Source: Adiantum capillus-veneris
Taxonomy: Eukaryota; Streptophyta; Polypodiopsida; Polypodiales; Pteridaceae
DNA length: 64,000 nucleotides
NCBI GenBank assembly: GCA_014529385.2
Contig: CM043943.1
Coordinates: 100,277,355-100,341,354, forward strand
Direction: 5' to 3'
Shown: positions 11,559 through 23,500 of the stretch, in pieces
How the letters are laid out: each line of letters opens with the position of its first letter
How positions within the stretch are numbered: the stretch's first letter is position 1
Program-made: the position numbers and the translations under genes
The notes under the pieces: generated by a model
What the model was told of the DNA's origin: nothing
Database searches by the model: none
Seen by the model: the letters and a program-made list of their open reading frames with translations, nothing else

Positions 11559-13440
11559 ATGGGTGATCATGTTGAGCAACAGGGTATGCATTTTGACCCA
11601 TCAACAATGCAAATGTTTCAAGCATTTGCAATGTTCATGCAATAACAACCTGCCACTGAAAGAAGGGAGATTTCAGCATTGAAGGCCATACAAGCGGTCG
11701 TCAACAGAATGGATCAATTCAATGGAAAAGATGTAACCAAGTACTTATGCGAGTATGTGAAGGAGATGGAGCTGCATCGCGTGTCATAAGGTGAGATGAT
11801 TCAAATCTTTGAGCTAGTTGTTGCTCTAGAAATTAGGGAGCATGTTAGGGCAATTAAAGATGGGCATGGGAGAAATTGGGAAAAACTCAAAGTAGCTTTA
11901 AAGGAGGAATATTTCATGGAGGACTCGGAGAGAGTGACCAAAAGGACATTCTTAGAATGGGTAGCCAAAGAAAGGACTATCAATAACAGAGCTACTTAGG
12001 GAATTTGAGCAGCGCTATGCACAACTCCCAAGGACAGAAAGGGCCACACTAGATGCAGAGAAGACAGATCTTTTCTTACAAGCCAAAGGTAAAGAGTTTC
12101 AAGAAAATTTGGAGCTTCTTCTTGAAGATAAAGATGCTGAGCAAGGACTAAAGACCGACTGGAATGAGGTTGAAGGTGCTGTCTCACTGCTTGCCAAACG
12201 ATAAAGAAGAAGGGACAAGATGGTAGTAAACACTACAATTTCTTCAACTTCAACTTCTGACAAAATGGTAAAGCCTATTTATATAGCTCCTAAGTTTTAT
12301 GAGTCCATGCTAGATGAGCTTGTGAAGGAAATGCGTGACTTGAGGGTGAAGCTTGCAAAGCTTGAAGAAAAAGTCCAACCATCAGGGCCACTTCCTAGGC
12401 AAAGACAACAGCCCAAAGAAGGGTTTGTTAATAGATGTATTTGGTGTGATAGTACAGACCATGTAAGAAGGGATTGTGATGATTTTAGTGATGCTTTGTC
12501 AAAAGATATTGTCTTTTTTAAGGATGGTAAAATCCACTTAAGAGAGACAGGTCTACCCTTGAGAACTAACGTTGGGAAGGGGGGAATGCAAATCTTAGTT
12601 GAAGATATGGCAACTAACCGTGCCAGTTCTTTAGTTGAGGCAGCTACTTATGGAGTAAAAATTGAGCACCTTAATGATGAAGAGGCGAGTGACCATCATG
12701 GTCGAATTCGGCCAAATGTCATGCAATTAGCTAAAAAGGGAAAGCTTACAAAAGAGATTCTACATGAAGCAGGTGATTGCATACGTCTAGAAACAGGATG
12801 GAATGATCCAGTGGACTCATTGTCAGTGCATGCCTAGATTACAAAATGCCAACAAAATGAGGCGATTGTAGAAGAGAAGCGCAGACGTGAGAATGTTGAT
12901 GAAGTACCATCAAAAATAGCTTCTAGAAGTGGGGGAAGAAGCGACTCAATGCCTTCTCAAACACCCTCAACACAAGGAGCATCTCCACCTGAAGTACTCA
13001 TGGAGGAGTCTACAACAGGAAAGAAGAAAGAGCCAACAAAAGGTAAGACAAAAGGCCCAACTTATAAACTACAATCTGATATTGAGGTTGCTACAGATTT
13101 AAAGAAAGTCTTGGAGGAAAGGATCTTGAATATCAAGATTGAGTTTACTCTGGGAGAAGTTCTTGGCATTGCAAAGCGTGAATTCCATGAGGAGATCATT
13201 GACATCATCAAGAGGAAGAGGCAAACCCTTGCTGAAGTTTCTTGTCCACAGGTTCAAGGGGAAACCTCGAAGACACAAGGGATGCAACTGCAAAATAAGG
13301 AGAATGATGGAGTTGTGGTAGGATGCTACCAATCTAGTGGGAGAGTGAAGCAAGTGCGTTTCTCAAATGATGAGATGAAGAAGTTGAAGATATTCCTAGG
13401 AGCTACTATTCACGAAGTCACTGGGCAAGGGCTACTACAG
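11559..13440 (+). pseudogene. Gypsy-1 gag
   Basis: The ATG at 11559 begins a Gag (MGDHVEQQG) broken by a TAA at about 11643. It continues with a retrotransposon-Gag block (RMDQFNGKDVTKYL near 11710-11750; EEYFMEDSERVTKRTFLEW near 11907-11963). An open stretch at 12220-12837 holds a CCHC zinc knuckle CIWCDSTDHVRRDC near 12439-12480. A Lys/Glu-rich linker follows at 12949-13458. At least three stops or frame changes separate these pieces. Confidence 0.75.
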
Positions 13441-13445
13441 AAACT

Positions 13446-13931
13446 TTGGTCAAGGTAGGTGATCTTGAAGAGCCATTTGTTGCCTTGATTGACCATGGTT
13501 CAGAAAGAAACATAATGTCAAAGAGTCTCTACAACAAGTGCAAATGGCCGATGGACACAGATCATGGATGGATGGTAAAAGTGGCAAACAATTCATCCGG
13601 TGAATTGTATGCAGCATGTCTAGGTGTGATGGTGACAATAGGTGATGTAAAGATTGACCAAAACTTCTTTGTACAGGATACATCTTCATATCATCTCATC
13701 CTTGGACAGCCCTACATTGTGAGAGTTCGAATGGAAACAAAGGTAATGGATGATGGTTCAACATATGCTAGGATACGTAGCAAAGATGGTAAACGAGCGG
13801 TCCAATTTCTCACAGTTTTTGTAAACCATGAAAGAAATCGTGACAACCTCAGAGAACATCCTCTACCAAAGGTGAGCAAAGAGTTTCATGATCATAGAGA
13901 AATGATGGGTTTTGGCCAAGTACCATTGTAA
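13446..13931 (+). pseudogene. Gypsy-1 aspartic protease
   Basis: The segment holds the retropepsin layout: FVALIDHGSERNIMS near 13470-13520 carries the catalytic Asp, but the usual D-S/T-G is D-H-G, and HLILGQPYI near 13690-13720 matches the second conserved block. The open frame is 161 codons and ends in a stop before RT, so protease is no longer joined to RT. Confidence 0.75.
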
Positions 13932-14008
13932 AGCGGGATTGCAGTGGTACAGAAAGAAAAAGGGTCTGGCCTTATCCAAAAATAGGTGAAACTTTCTCAG
14001 CGAGCTCC

Positions 14009-15480
14009 TTGGTAACAAGGAATGGATCAATATGTTCGAAAAAACTTGAAGATTTGAAGAGATGTGAGAGGCAATATGTGCATAATGTACAAATAGGAAT
14101 GAAAAAGAGTGGGTTGCTAAAGCCTACTGAAAATGTTTTGGGTTTGTGTGAGCAAGTTTATTTTGTAGATACTATGGGTGAGCTTGATGCTATAATGGAG
14201 TCTAGTTTGCATCTTGAAAATGAAGTTGTGGAAGTATGCTCTATGGAAATGTATGAAGTAATAGAAGCCTTTAAAGAAAGCCAAACAATTGGCCCGGAAG
14301 TCCATGTTGAAACTAAGTACAAGAGTGTAGCAAAGAAGGTGAAACCAGTAGCTTCACCCTTACCATCTAACAACAGGAAAAAGATCAATCAGGCTTCTTT
14401 ACATCCAAGTTTGAGGGATCCTAAAAAGATTGGGCATACCTTCACGAAGGAGTCTTTCCAAGAGTTACAGATTGATCGGGAGGAGTTTCTAACACAGGAG
14501 GAGACAAAGTGCTTCAAAGAAATGATTTCAAAGCATGGTAAGGCTTTTGAATTTGAGCCACATGAGATAGGATGTGTTGATCCTTCTATTGTAGCTCCTA
14601 TGGTAACTTTCACGATACCTCATGTGCCTTGGAATCTGTGGCCTATTCCGGTTACAAAGGCTCATTTGCCAAAGTTAGTAGAGCTACTGAATGAGAAAAT
14701 CAAAATGGGAATCTTGGAGCCTTCTTGTGCTCCATACTGAAACAGGTGGTTCACAGTTCCAAAGAAAAATGGTTCTCTATGCTTAATCCAAGATATGCAA
14801 CCAGTGAACAAGGTGACAATTAGAAATGTAGGTACATGTCCAATTGTGGATGAGTTTGCAGAGGCGTTTGCAGAGAGGGAAATCTACTCAATGGGGGATC
14901 TCTACTCAAGGTATGATCAATTTCAGCTTGCAATCGAAAACAGAGACTTGACAACCATGAGGACACCTTTGGGTTTGGTAAGGATGTGTACCTTGCCACA
15001 GGGAGCAACCAACTCGGTTGCACATATGATGAATGAGATGAATAAGGTCTTACGTGACTTCATTCCTCAAATCATAATTCCTTTCATTGATGATTTGCCT
15101 ATCAAAGGATGTGAAGAAAGTGACAAAGATGACGCTTTGGATCTCAAGGGATGTTGCAGGTTTGTGGTAAATCACATAAATGATTGTGATAAAATTTTGT
15201 CTAGGTTGGAAGAAGTGTATATTAAATTGTCAGGGAAAAAGTCTATGTTTGGTGTCAATGAAGTGCTCATTGTCAGTCACATGTGCGGGCCGTATGGTAG
15301 GAAACCTTGTCCAACAAAGGTAGATGCCATCCAAAGAATGAAAGAAACATGCACTAGCATCACTGAGGTTAGAAGGTTTCTGGGAGCATGTGTCTTCTAT
15401 GTTATTTGGATTCCACATTATGCACATGTAGCTAATCCTCTTTATCAACTGCTAATCAAAAGTTTAAATGGACAGAAGCA
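14009..15480 (+). pseudogene. Gypsy-1 reverse transcriptase
   Basis: RT blocks are clear: WPIPVTKAHLPKLVELLNEK near 14640-14700, a TGA at about 14738, FTVPKKNGSLCLIQDMQPVN near 14750-14810, TPLGLVRMCTLPQGATNSVA near 14965-15025, and the catalytic PFIDDLPIKG near 15080-15110 (F-I-D-D in place of Y-x-D-D). The block RRFLGACVFY near 15370-15400 marks the connection domain. The style of the RT (TLPQGATNSVAHMM, PFIDD) resembles a Ty3 branch I associate with fungi and early-diverging plants; that placement is my inference and needs a tree. Confidence 0.8.
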
Positions 15481-15483
15481 CAT

Positions 15484-15930
15484 GTAAAATCCATGAAAAA
15501 GCTAAAGGAGTTGCTCCAGTCATCACGACATTGAGAAAGGTATACTATGAGTGTCAAAGGCCAGTAATTGTGACAGTAGACACCAGTCCTACAGGGATTG
15601 GATGGGCAATAGGGCAAGATGACAAAGAAGGACACATGTATGTGGTAAGATTTGGAGCAAAGGTACTAAGTGCTCGCCACAGAAACTATCCACAGATAAA
15701 GGGAGAGTTATGGGGTATGGTTACAACCTTGAAAAGTGAGAAAGAGTATCTAATTGGTGCATGTGTGGTTGTAGAAACACATTGTCTACCACTTCTTGGG
15801 ATGATTACAAGTTTCTCAACACCAGACATTGCTATGTTGTAGTGGATTGCCTACATTAAGTCCTTAAATCCCGAGTTTAAGCACATTGCAGGTAAAGACA
15901 ATATAGTGGCAGATATGCTATCAAGGGCAA
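15484..15930 (+). pseudogene. Gypsy-1 RNase H
   Basis: VIVTVDTSPTGIGWAIGQDD near 15567-15625 carries the first catalytic Asp of RNase H. SARHRNYPQIKGELWGMV near 15672-15722 carries the catalytic Glu, and the DNIVADMLSRA block near 15899-15930 ends the domain. A TAG at 15840-15842 interrupts it. Confidence 0.75.
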
Positions 15931-17411
15931 GGTATGAAGATGAGTCACAAATGATTGACGAGGGAGATGATGTAGGCACAAAGTTCTATTCTATCTCTCA
16001 TGTCAAAGGTAACAATATCTGCATTACTAATTCACTTGAATTGTTCATGAAAGATCTTTATGAAGGTGATTGGATTTCTATTGGAAGCTACTTGAGTACT
16101 CTAACAAAACAGGATGATTGTTCTGAACAAGAATTCAAGAGGATACGCAGGAAAGCATATGGGTACTTTTTAAAGGATGGTTACTTGTGGAAGCATCCTA
16201 AACAAAAGGGTTCTACACCACAATGGGTTATATGTAAAAAAGAGACTCAAGTAAAGCTCATGCAAGAATTTCATGAGAGTCTATGGGCTGGACACAGGGG
16301 TGTGTGGGCAACCTTCTCTAAGTTGAAAGAAAAATACTAGTGGAAGGGTATGTATAAAGATGTATCTCAACTTGTAGAGTTATGCGTAACTTGTCAAATG
16401 TATTCAAATGTCCGACATCGTGATGGATTGCACCCTACATATCCACTAGCCATGCACTATAAATGGGTTGTGGATCTAGTCACAATGCCTCTAGGACTCT
16501 AGAAGATGAGATACTTGGTTCTTGCACGAGAGGACCTAACTAATCAGTTTGAAGGAAGAGCATTAAGAGCTAAAACCACAGAAGCTGTGTGCAAATTCCT
16601 TCTTCATGAGGTGATTTGCCGTTATGGTTGTGTGGGAAAGATCACTGCAGATAGAGGTGAACTGGATGCTGGAGAAGCAAGGGAGTTCTTTTCTAGATTA
16701 GAAATCAAGATTTCTCTTACCACAGCTTACAACCCTGAAGGAAATGGAAAAAGTGAAAGAGGGCATCCTCCTATCATCAAAGCTTTGGCCAAGGCTTGCG
16801 AAGGAAGAGTTGGTGAGTGGCCAAAACTGTTATCATATGCTTTATGGTCTGATCGTACAACACATAGCTCAGTAAATGGCTACATGCCTACGGAGCTAAT
16901 GTATGGTCAAAAGCTAGTGATGCCGATTGAAGATACAATTCCCACATGGAATGTACTACCTTGGCAAGAGGTTCTTAGCAGGGAAGATCTCCTTGCATTG
17001 AGCATAAGGCAACTAGAGAGAAGACCTGGAGACATTGAGGCTGCAAAAGAACGACTAAAAAATGCAAGGCTGAAAAACAAGGACTACTTTGATAAGCGAC
17101 ATCGGCTCAGGAGCAAAGCAATTTACAAAGGTGACTGGGTTTTAGTATATGATAGTAGCCTTGATAACCAGCACACAGTCATGCGTAAGTTCTCAAAAAG
17201 ATGGTTTGGACCATATGTTGTAAAGCATGTGCATGAAAATGCTACTTACAGCTTGTCTGAACTAGATGGTACAAAAGTAAAGATTCCCATTGCAGGAAAA
17301 AGGATCAAAATGTTTAAGAGAAGAGCTGACAATGATCCAGAAAATGTTGATGAGGAGGAAGAGCAAAACACATGTGAAGATGAATATTTGGAATCATCCA
17401 GTGAAGAATAA
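15906..17411 (+). pseudogene. Gypsy-1 integrase
   Basis: The zinc-binding HHCC region reads HESLWAGHRG (near 16273-16302) and CVTCQ (near 16385-16400). Core residues are the Asp in WVVDLVTMPL (near 16465), the Asp in ITADRGE (near 16642-16662) and the Glu in NPEGNGKSERG (near 16732-16765). TAG codons at about 16338 and 16501 split it; the last 301 codons (16506-17411) are open. The C-terminus carries a GPYVVKHV-type block (near 17210) and an acidic tail. No chromodomain is visible. Confidence 0.85.
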
Positions 17412-17485
17412 AGCAAGGAATATGTACAAGAGGTCTGATCTTACAAAGAAATAATGTGGCACATACCGGAGGATGTGCAGGTTCA

Positions 17486-17501
17486 GAGGGGGTGGATGTC
17501 G
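17486..17501 (+). other. Polypurine tract of Gypsy-1
   Basis: AGAGGGGGTGGATGTCG lies directly before the 3' LTR start TGTTGTGACACG. This is the expected place for the plus-strand primer. Confidence 0.6.
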
Positions 17502-19484
17502 TGTTGTGACACGTACATAGTGGGAACGCATGCTACAAGATCTATCTTGTAACTTTTTAGATACATAATTATCTTTCCTATAATGTACATATACATATTT
17601 AAGTATAATAATAATCCTTCTATCTCATCTTATGATTTTTCTCAAGGGTAACCTATTCTTACTTTACCATCAGAAAATACTATGGGAAAAGTGTCAATAG
17701 CTCCGCCTCTTTAACATGGGGCAAAAGGCATTGATTCTTTAGTTCTACTATCTCATTATCATCTCACACCCTAGCTAGATCCTATATCTAGGGTAAACTC
17801 CAACATATATATTCTATGTATTTTTCATATTTTTTTAATATTTCTTTTAAAATAGCTACTAGGATGGAATCAAATCCTAGTGGGACACTAGGTGGCATGA
17901 TTTCAAAGATACACTTATTTTAATGCATTATTGTAAGCATGATTACAAAAATTTTGTCAAGAAGCAATGTCATGCTTTCATATGGCATGAGGTGTCCTTT
18001 GGAATCAAATGAAAGTTTAGGCTAAGGGGACCACAGGAAGACTTTTGCTGCCAGGAATGGATCTTATTTTGATGATTTTTTACACAAGGTTCCAATCCGA
18101 ATTGGAAAACGATTTTTAAATAAACATCGTATCTAATGAGCCATGGTTGAGGAGATAGGATCAAAATACTGGACCCCAGTCTGCCCACGTCATGCAGGGA
18201 CAGCTCATTTCCAACTTTTCCAATTTCTGTTCACACTGGCTCCTCTCTTCTTGTGTAAACCATTGGGGATTCCCTTCACCTATAAAAGGGGACCTCTTCT
18301 TCCTTGAAAATAACTCAATCATTCAAGCCATTGATGAGAGGAATCCATGAGGGAGTGAGTAGTAATGCCAAATTGTACTTAGCCATTAACATAAGCCTAA
18401 GCGTACACTTTCTCCTGGAGGAAGACTAGCCATTCTTGCATGCTATCCATGGAAGATCAAATCTAATCAAATAAGGTCTTGGACTTGGTGTATCAATCAA
18501 AGTGGAGTTCTCCCCTCTTCTTCTCTCTCCATCAATAATGGTGTCGAAGCGTTTGTCAAGTAAGATGTGTTCTACATTGATGTTTTCTTGATTTCTTGTT
18601 GTTTTCTTTTTCGTCTCTAATCCAACATATATATATATATATATAATCTCATATCCTTAACCAAACCTATCTCTCTCACTCTTAGTAATTCATCCTCTCT
18701 ACAAATTTTAGGTTCTCCTTGCTACAGGTACATCTCTCCCCGCAGTATCCTTATTGCCTACGGGCAAGAATAGGGCTTGGGAGGGAAACTCTCTTCTCTT
18801 CTCTTTCCTTCTCTTCTCTCATATCTACATTTTACACATACTAGAGTTATCCTAGATGAATAATCCACATGATTATAATTTCTGTCGCTTTCACTATGTA
18901 CGATCTATTAGAATTAACGTATGGATTAGCCGTAAAATACACTTTCAACAACGTATAGTGTTTCTCTTTGGCCCAGAAAGGCTCAACGAAATACTTCTAT
19001 CACTGGATCCCATTATACTACCTCTCATAGACTATAACTTTTCTTTTGACGTAAGCGTAGTTATCTTGCTATGAACCAAGAGGATTTGTACACACAATTA
19101 ATCCCAATCACTAGACAAAATATATATATTATGGTAAGCACAAAACTACAATTCCAAAGAACAATTCGTAGCCTATTTGGTTAGCCAAGATTGAATGCCA
19201 TTAATTCATCTATTAACCCTTTCATATTACCCATGATACGATATGACCATAGCCTTGATGTTTTCATCTTTGTGTTGTTTTGACACTCTCTTTTGTGTTC
19301 TTTCTTTGTGTGTGTGAGTGCAAGAGAGAAAAAGTGGGACTTCTTTGATTGCACTTCCTTTCGAACCCTAGTCTTCATGGCATCTATGGTTTAACTCCTT
19401 CATATAGTTTTTTTGGAGTTCTCTCACAAACTCTCACAGCCATAAGCCCGGTGCTTTCCTGGCAAGACCACAAATTTCTTGACA
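17502..19484 (+). repeat. 3' LTR of Gypsy-1
   Basis: It starts TGTTGTGACACG after the polypurine tract and ends GACA, the point where similarity to the 5' LTR stops. Length is about 1,983 bases. It includes a TATA box at 18281, a TA microsatellite near 18628, and the 900-base 3' portion shared with 10635-11505. Short open frames in it are incidental. Confidence 0.85.
18281..18288 (+). promoter_or_regulatory. TATA box in the Gypsy-1 3' LTR
   Basis: TATAAAAG in CTTCACCTATAAAAGGGGAC is a good plant TATA context in mid-LTR, as expected for U3/R. The 5' LTR has lost this part. Confidence 0.55.
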
Positions 19485-20222
19485 ATGGCTCTTGCATAAG
19501 TTCAGAAATTAGTTTCAAGAGAGTTTTAAATTTAGGGTATAACTTGAGCTGTACATGCTTTTTCTCACTTGTAGGCATTTATGATAGGTGTGCACTTCCA
19601 CACACTATACATGCATATGGCTTGATACAATGGTGGATAATAGCTTTTGTCCTAAACCATCATAGATGTTTCAAGTTGGATCGTCACTTGCAAATGCTAG
19701 CCTAGTAAACATGCATGGATATGGCTTGTTACTATAGCCTAACCTAATCTAGCATTTGAAATAGAAAGGGAGGATCGAAATTAAGCTTGAGCCTCTTACA
19801 TAAGTTGAGAAGTAGTGTCAAGAGTGATTTAAACTTAGGGTAGAACTTGAATTTTACATGCTAGCTCTAAACTTGTAGGAATTCATAGGTGTACACACTT
19901 CCATACACTATGCATGTGTGTGGCTTGATACAACGGTGGATAATATCTTGCTAAACAAGCATAGATGTTTTCAAGTGAGTAAAGGAGACTCAAAATTAAG
20001 TTGGAGCCTCACTTGCAGATGCTACCTTAGTAAGAATGCATGGATATGGCTTGTTACTTTAGCCTCTCCCTATCTACGATAGAATCTGCAAGATAGCAAG
20101 GGAGGATCAAACTTAAGCTTCAACCTCTTGCATAAGTTGGGAAATTAGTTTCAAGAGTGCTTTAAATTTAGGGTAGAACTTGACTTGTACATGCTACGTC
20201 TCAACTTGTAGGCATTCTATGC
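19485..20222 (+). repeat. Tandem repeat of about 0.30-0.33 kb, 2.4 copies
   Basis: The motif CTCTTGCATAAGTT with its following sequence (TAGTTTCAAGAG, AAATTTAGGGTA, TACATGCT) starts at 19489, recurs at 19793 and again at 20125, giving periods of 304 and 332 bases. The second shared block, CATGGATATGGCTTGTTAC, is repeated near 19715 and 20040. No gene is visible. The array is bounded exactly by the Gypsy-1 LTR end and the Copia-3 LTR. Confidence 0.85.
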
Positions 20223-20428
20223 TGTGGCCCGTGTAGTGCGTGTACGGAGTGTGTGCAAGAGAAGGGAAGAAGAGAATGGGGAAGGGGATGATCCAGAGAC
20301 AGCCCTGTGTTGGGTTAGTGGAGAAGAAAGAGAAGAGTCAACTCTTTCTCTTTATCTCCCTATATTGAATAGGGAAAATCAAGTGTACAAGGCTGGTTTC
20401 CCACGGCCACCTGGCCTACACCCCAACA
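20223..20428 (-). repeat. 3' LTR of Copia-3
   Basis: On the minus strand it runs from TGTTGGGGTGTAGG (at 20428) to CGGGCCACA (at 20223), 206 bases. It belongs to the same short-LTR type as those at 26373-26580 and 35683-35872, which start TGTTGGGGTATAAAG and TGTTGGGGTATTGG. Confidence 0.8.
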
Positions 20429-20445
20429 ACCTCCCACTTGAAGGT
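20429..20445 (-). other. Polypurine tract of Copia-3
   Basis: The minus strand reads CCTTCAAGTGGGAGGT just before the LTR start; Copia-4 has the very similar CTTTAAGTGGGAGGT at 26581-26597. Confidence 0.65.
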
Positions 20446-20511
20446 CATGGTGGCCAATAGTGGCATTAGTATAGTTAGTCTATACAAAATTGATGAAGCA
20501 TTTCCGAGGCT

Positions 20512-23500
20512 TCATCCTACACCCATAAGTTCTATACAATGTGTAAATCGCTCCGAGGATAGGCTCTTTGTGAGAGCATCTGTGGGGTTGTCATCAGTGT
20601 GAACCTTGACAAGCTCGATACGCTTGCCAGTCATTGCATCTCGTATGACATGGTATCTGACCTCTATATGTTTTGACTTTGAGTGAAACAGTGGATTCTT
20701 TGCCAAAGCAATGGCACTCTGACTATCACAATGTAGTACTGGAACCTCGTGAATGCCCAAATCTCCCACTAGACGAGCCAACCATATGGCTTCCTTGCTG
20801 GCGTCAGATGCAGCAACATATTCTGCCTCATTGGTAGATGAAGACGTGCAATCTTGGAGACACGATCTCCAAGAGATAGCTGCTCCATCAAACATGAACA
20901 CATAGCCACATGTGGATCTTCTACGATCCCCGCAACCCGCATAATCCGCATCCGTGTAACCTATAATAGATGCATCACTGTTTCCGAAGCGTAAACACTT
21001 GCTAGCTGTACCTTTCAAATATCTGAGGATTTTCTTCACTGCTTCCCAATGCTTCTTGCCACGGTTTGCCATTTACCTACTAACCACTCCCACTGCATGT
21101 GCAATGTCTGGTCTTGTGGCTACCATAGCGTACATCAAACTGCCAACTGCTGAAGAATATGGTACTTTTGCCATTTCCTCTTTCTCAGCCACTGTCTTGG
21201 GAGAGTCTTCCTTGCTAAGTTTGGAGTATGCTTGGATTGGGGTACTCAATGACTCCCCCCCCTGCATACTAAAACGTTGCAAGACTTTGTGAATGTACTT
21301 TTCTTGAGATAATTCAAGAATTCCATGTTGCCTGTCTCTCTTGATGTGCATACCAAGAAAGTGATTGGCATCTCCCAAATCCTTCATGGAAAACTGAGTG
21401 CTTAGCATCTTTTTCAGCTGATTGATTTCATCAATTGATTTGCCTGCGATAAGCATATCATCTACATACAAGATTAAGATGATTAAAGAACCATCGTTCA
21501 ATCTTTTTGTGTATAAGCAATGATCCTCTTGACTTCTGATGTAACCCTGAGACTGCATGAATTTGTCGAATTTTTGATACCATTGCCTTGAACCTTGCTT
21601 GAGGCCATAGAGTGCCTTTTTAAGTCTACAAACCAATTCTAACCTCATTGGTTTTTGGGTTTCACATACGAATCCCTCTGGTTGTTTCATGTAGACATCT
21701 TCATCTAGATCCCCGTGAAGAAATGCTGTGTTCACATCCATTTGGACAAGTTCCATGTCCTGGATAGCAACCAAGCCAAGCACGGTGCGAAGTGTAGTCA
21801 TCTTGACTACTGGAGAGAAAATCTCTTCAAAATCCACACCTTTTTGCTGCTTGAAACCCTTGGCAACTAGACGAGCCTTGTATCTAGGCTCGGGATCTTC
21901 CGTTGTATACCCACTTGCAAGGTAAAGCATTTTTGCCTTTTGGTAATTCAACCAAATCCCATGTCTCATTAGCCTCAATCGAACTATATTCTGATTGCAT
22001 AGCCTGCTCCCACTTAACGCTATCCTCCATTTGTATAGCTTCTTTGTAGCAGGTTGGCTCTCCACTGTCAGTGACCAAAATGTGGTGTATACCCGGCTCA
22101 AACCGCTCCGGCGCACGTGATACTCTCTCAGAGCGTCTCAGTGCCTGATTGCTGGACTCCGCTCTCTCCGAAGCAATATTAGTATCTTGCACTTGAGGAG
22201 TGGGTGCAACACTACTGAACTGAGTTGGTTCGGAGGCTACATCCTCAAAACGAACACGTCTGTATTCAACATCTTTGATGGGCTTGTGCATTTTTGATTC
22301 ATTGAAAATCACATGTGAGCTACGAATGACTTTGTTTGATTCTGGGTGCCAGAGACGATATCCCATCTCTCCGTTTGCACCATAGCCAATAAAGATGCAT
22401 TTGTGTGATCTGGGATCTAACTTCCGACGAAGTTCTTTGGGCACATGTGCATATGCCTCACATCCAAATACACGTAAATGCTCATAGCTTGGCCTTTTGC
22501 CAGTCCATAATTCCTTTGGAATTTTGAAATTCAAAGGAGAACTAGGTGACCTGTTGATGATGTGCACTGCTGTGAGAACAGCTTCCCCCCAAAACTCCGG
22601 AGTAAGCTTCGCCATAGACATCATAGAGACAACTCGCTCTTGAATCGTACAATTCATTCTTTCAGCTATCCCATTTTGTGCAGGTGTGTATGGAGTAGTA
22701 AACTGCCGCCAAATGCCTCTTCTATTGAAAAAATCCTTGAACTTTGTGGAGACGTATTCTCCACCATTGTCCGTGCAAAAAGCTTTGAGCTTTGTTCCTG
22801 ATTGGTTCTCAACCATGGCGAGGAATTTTTGGAATGTCGAAAAGACTTCTGCCTTACGCTTAAGGAGATACACCCACACCTTTCTAGTAGAATCATCTAT
22901 GAATGTGAGAAAGTAGTTCGCCCCCCCTAGAGTTTTATGTGGCATTAGCCCACACAAATCACTGTGCACTAAGTCTAGAGGTTCGCCTAGTTTCTTATTC
23001 AATGGCGAAGATGTCAATCTAGTCTGTTTGCCATAGAGACAATGCTCACACAATGGAACGTCCGTGTAATCTAACACAGGTAAGTAGCCAAAATGCTGAA
23101 GTGTTTTCATTCCCTTTTGGCTAATATGCCCTAGCCGGCTATGCCACAACTCAGGAGACGGCAGCTCGGCAACATAGATAGAGTGATCGTCGACACTCGA
23201 AACAAACAAAGAGTACAGGGATCCATTTTTATTGCCTTTAATCATGATAAGGTTGTTCTTGCGGATCATCCAAGAACGATTACCAAAAACTGTAGTGTAG
23301 CCAAGATCATCCAATTGCCCTATAGAAAGCAAGCTTTTCGTAAGCTTGGGCACATGTCTGACATTCTGCAGCACAAAAGTAGTGCCATTATGCATCTGAA
23401 GTTTCACATCACCAATGCCAATAATGTCAAGCTCATAGAAATCACCAAGCTTGACTATTCCATGCATGGATGCATAAGAGGAAAACCACTCTCTATGCGG

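Larger units (their letters stand above)
10635..19484 (+). mobile_element. Gypsy-1: Ty3/gypsy retrotransposon
   Basis: Gag, protease, RT, RNase H and integrase follow in Ty3/gypsy order between two direct repeats. The 3' LTR (17502-19484) is complete at nearly 2 kb; the 5' LTR keeps only its last 870 bases or so. The missing start and the abrupt junction with Copia-2 show that this is not a simple intact insertion: the left end was deleted or recombined. Confidence 0.85.

Noticed and set aside
17970-18188. Minus-strand open frame in the Gypsy-1 LTR
   Set aside because: It has no motif and lies within non-coding LTR.
21073-22116. A separate reverse-transcriptase gene
   Set aside because: It is the continuation of Copia-3 pol after a small frameshift, not an independent gene.
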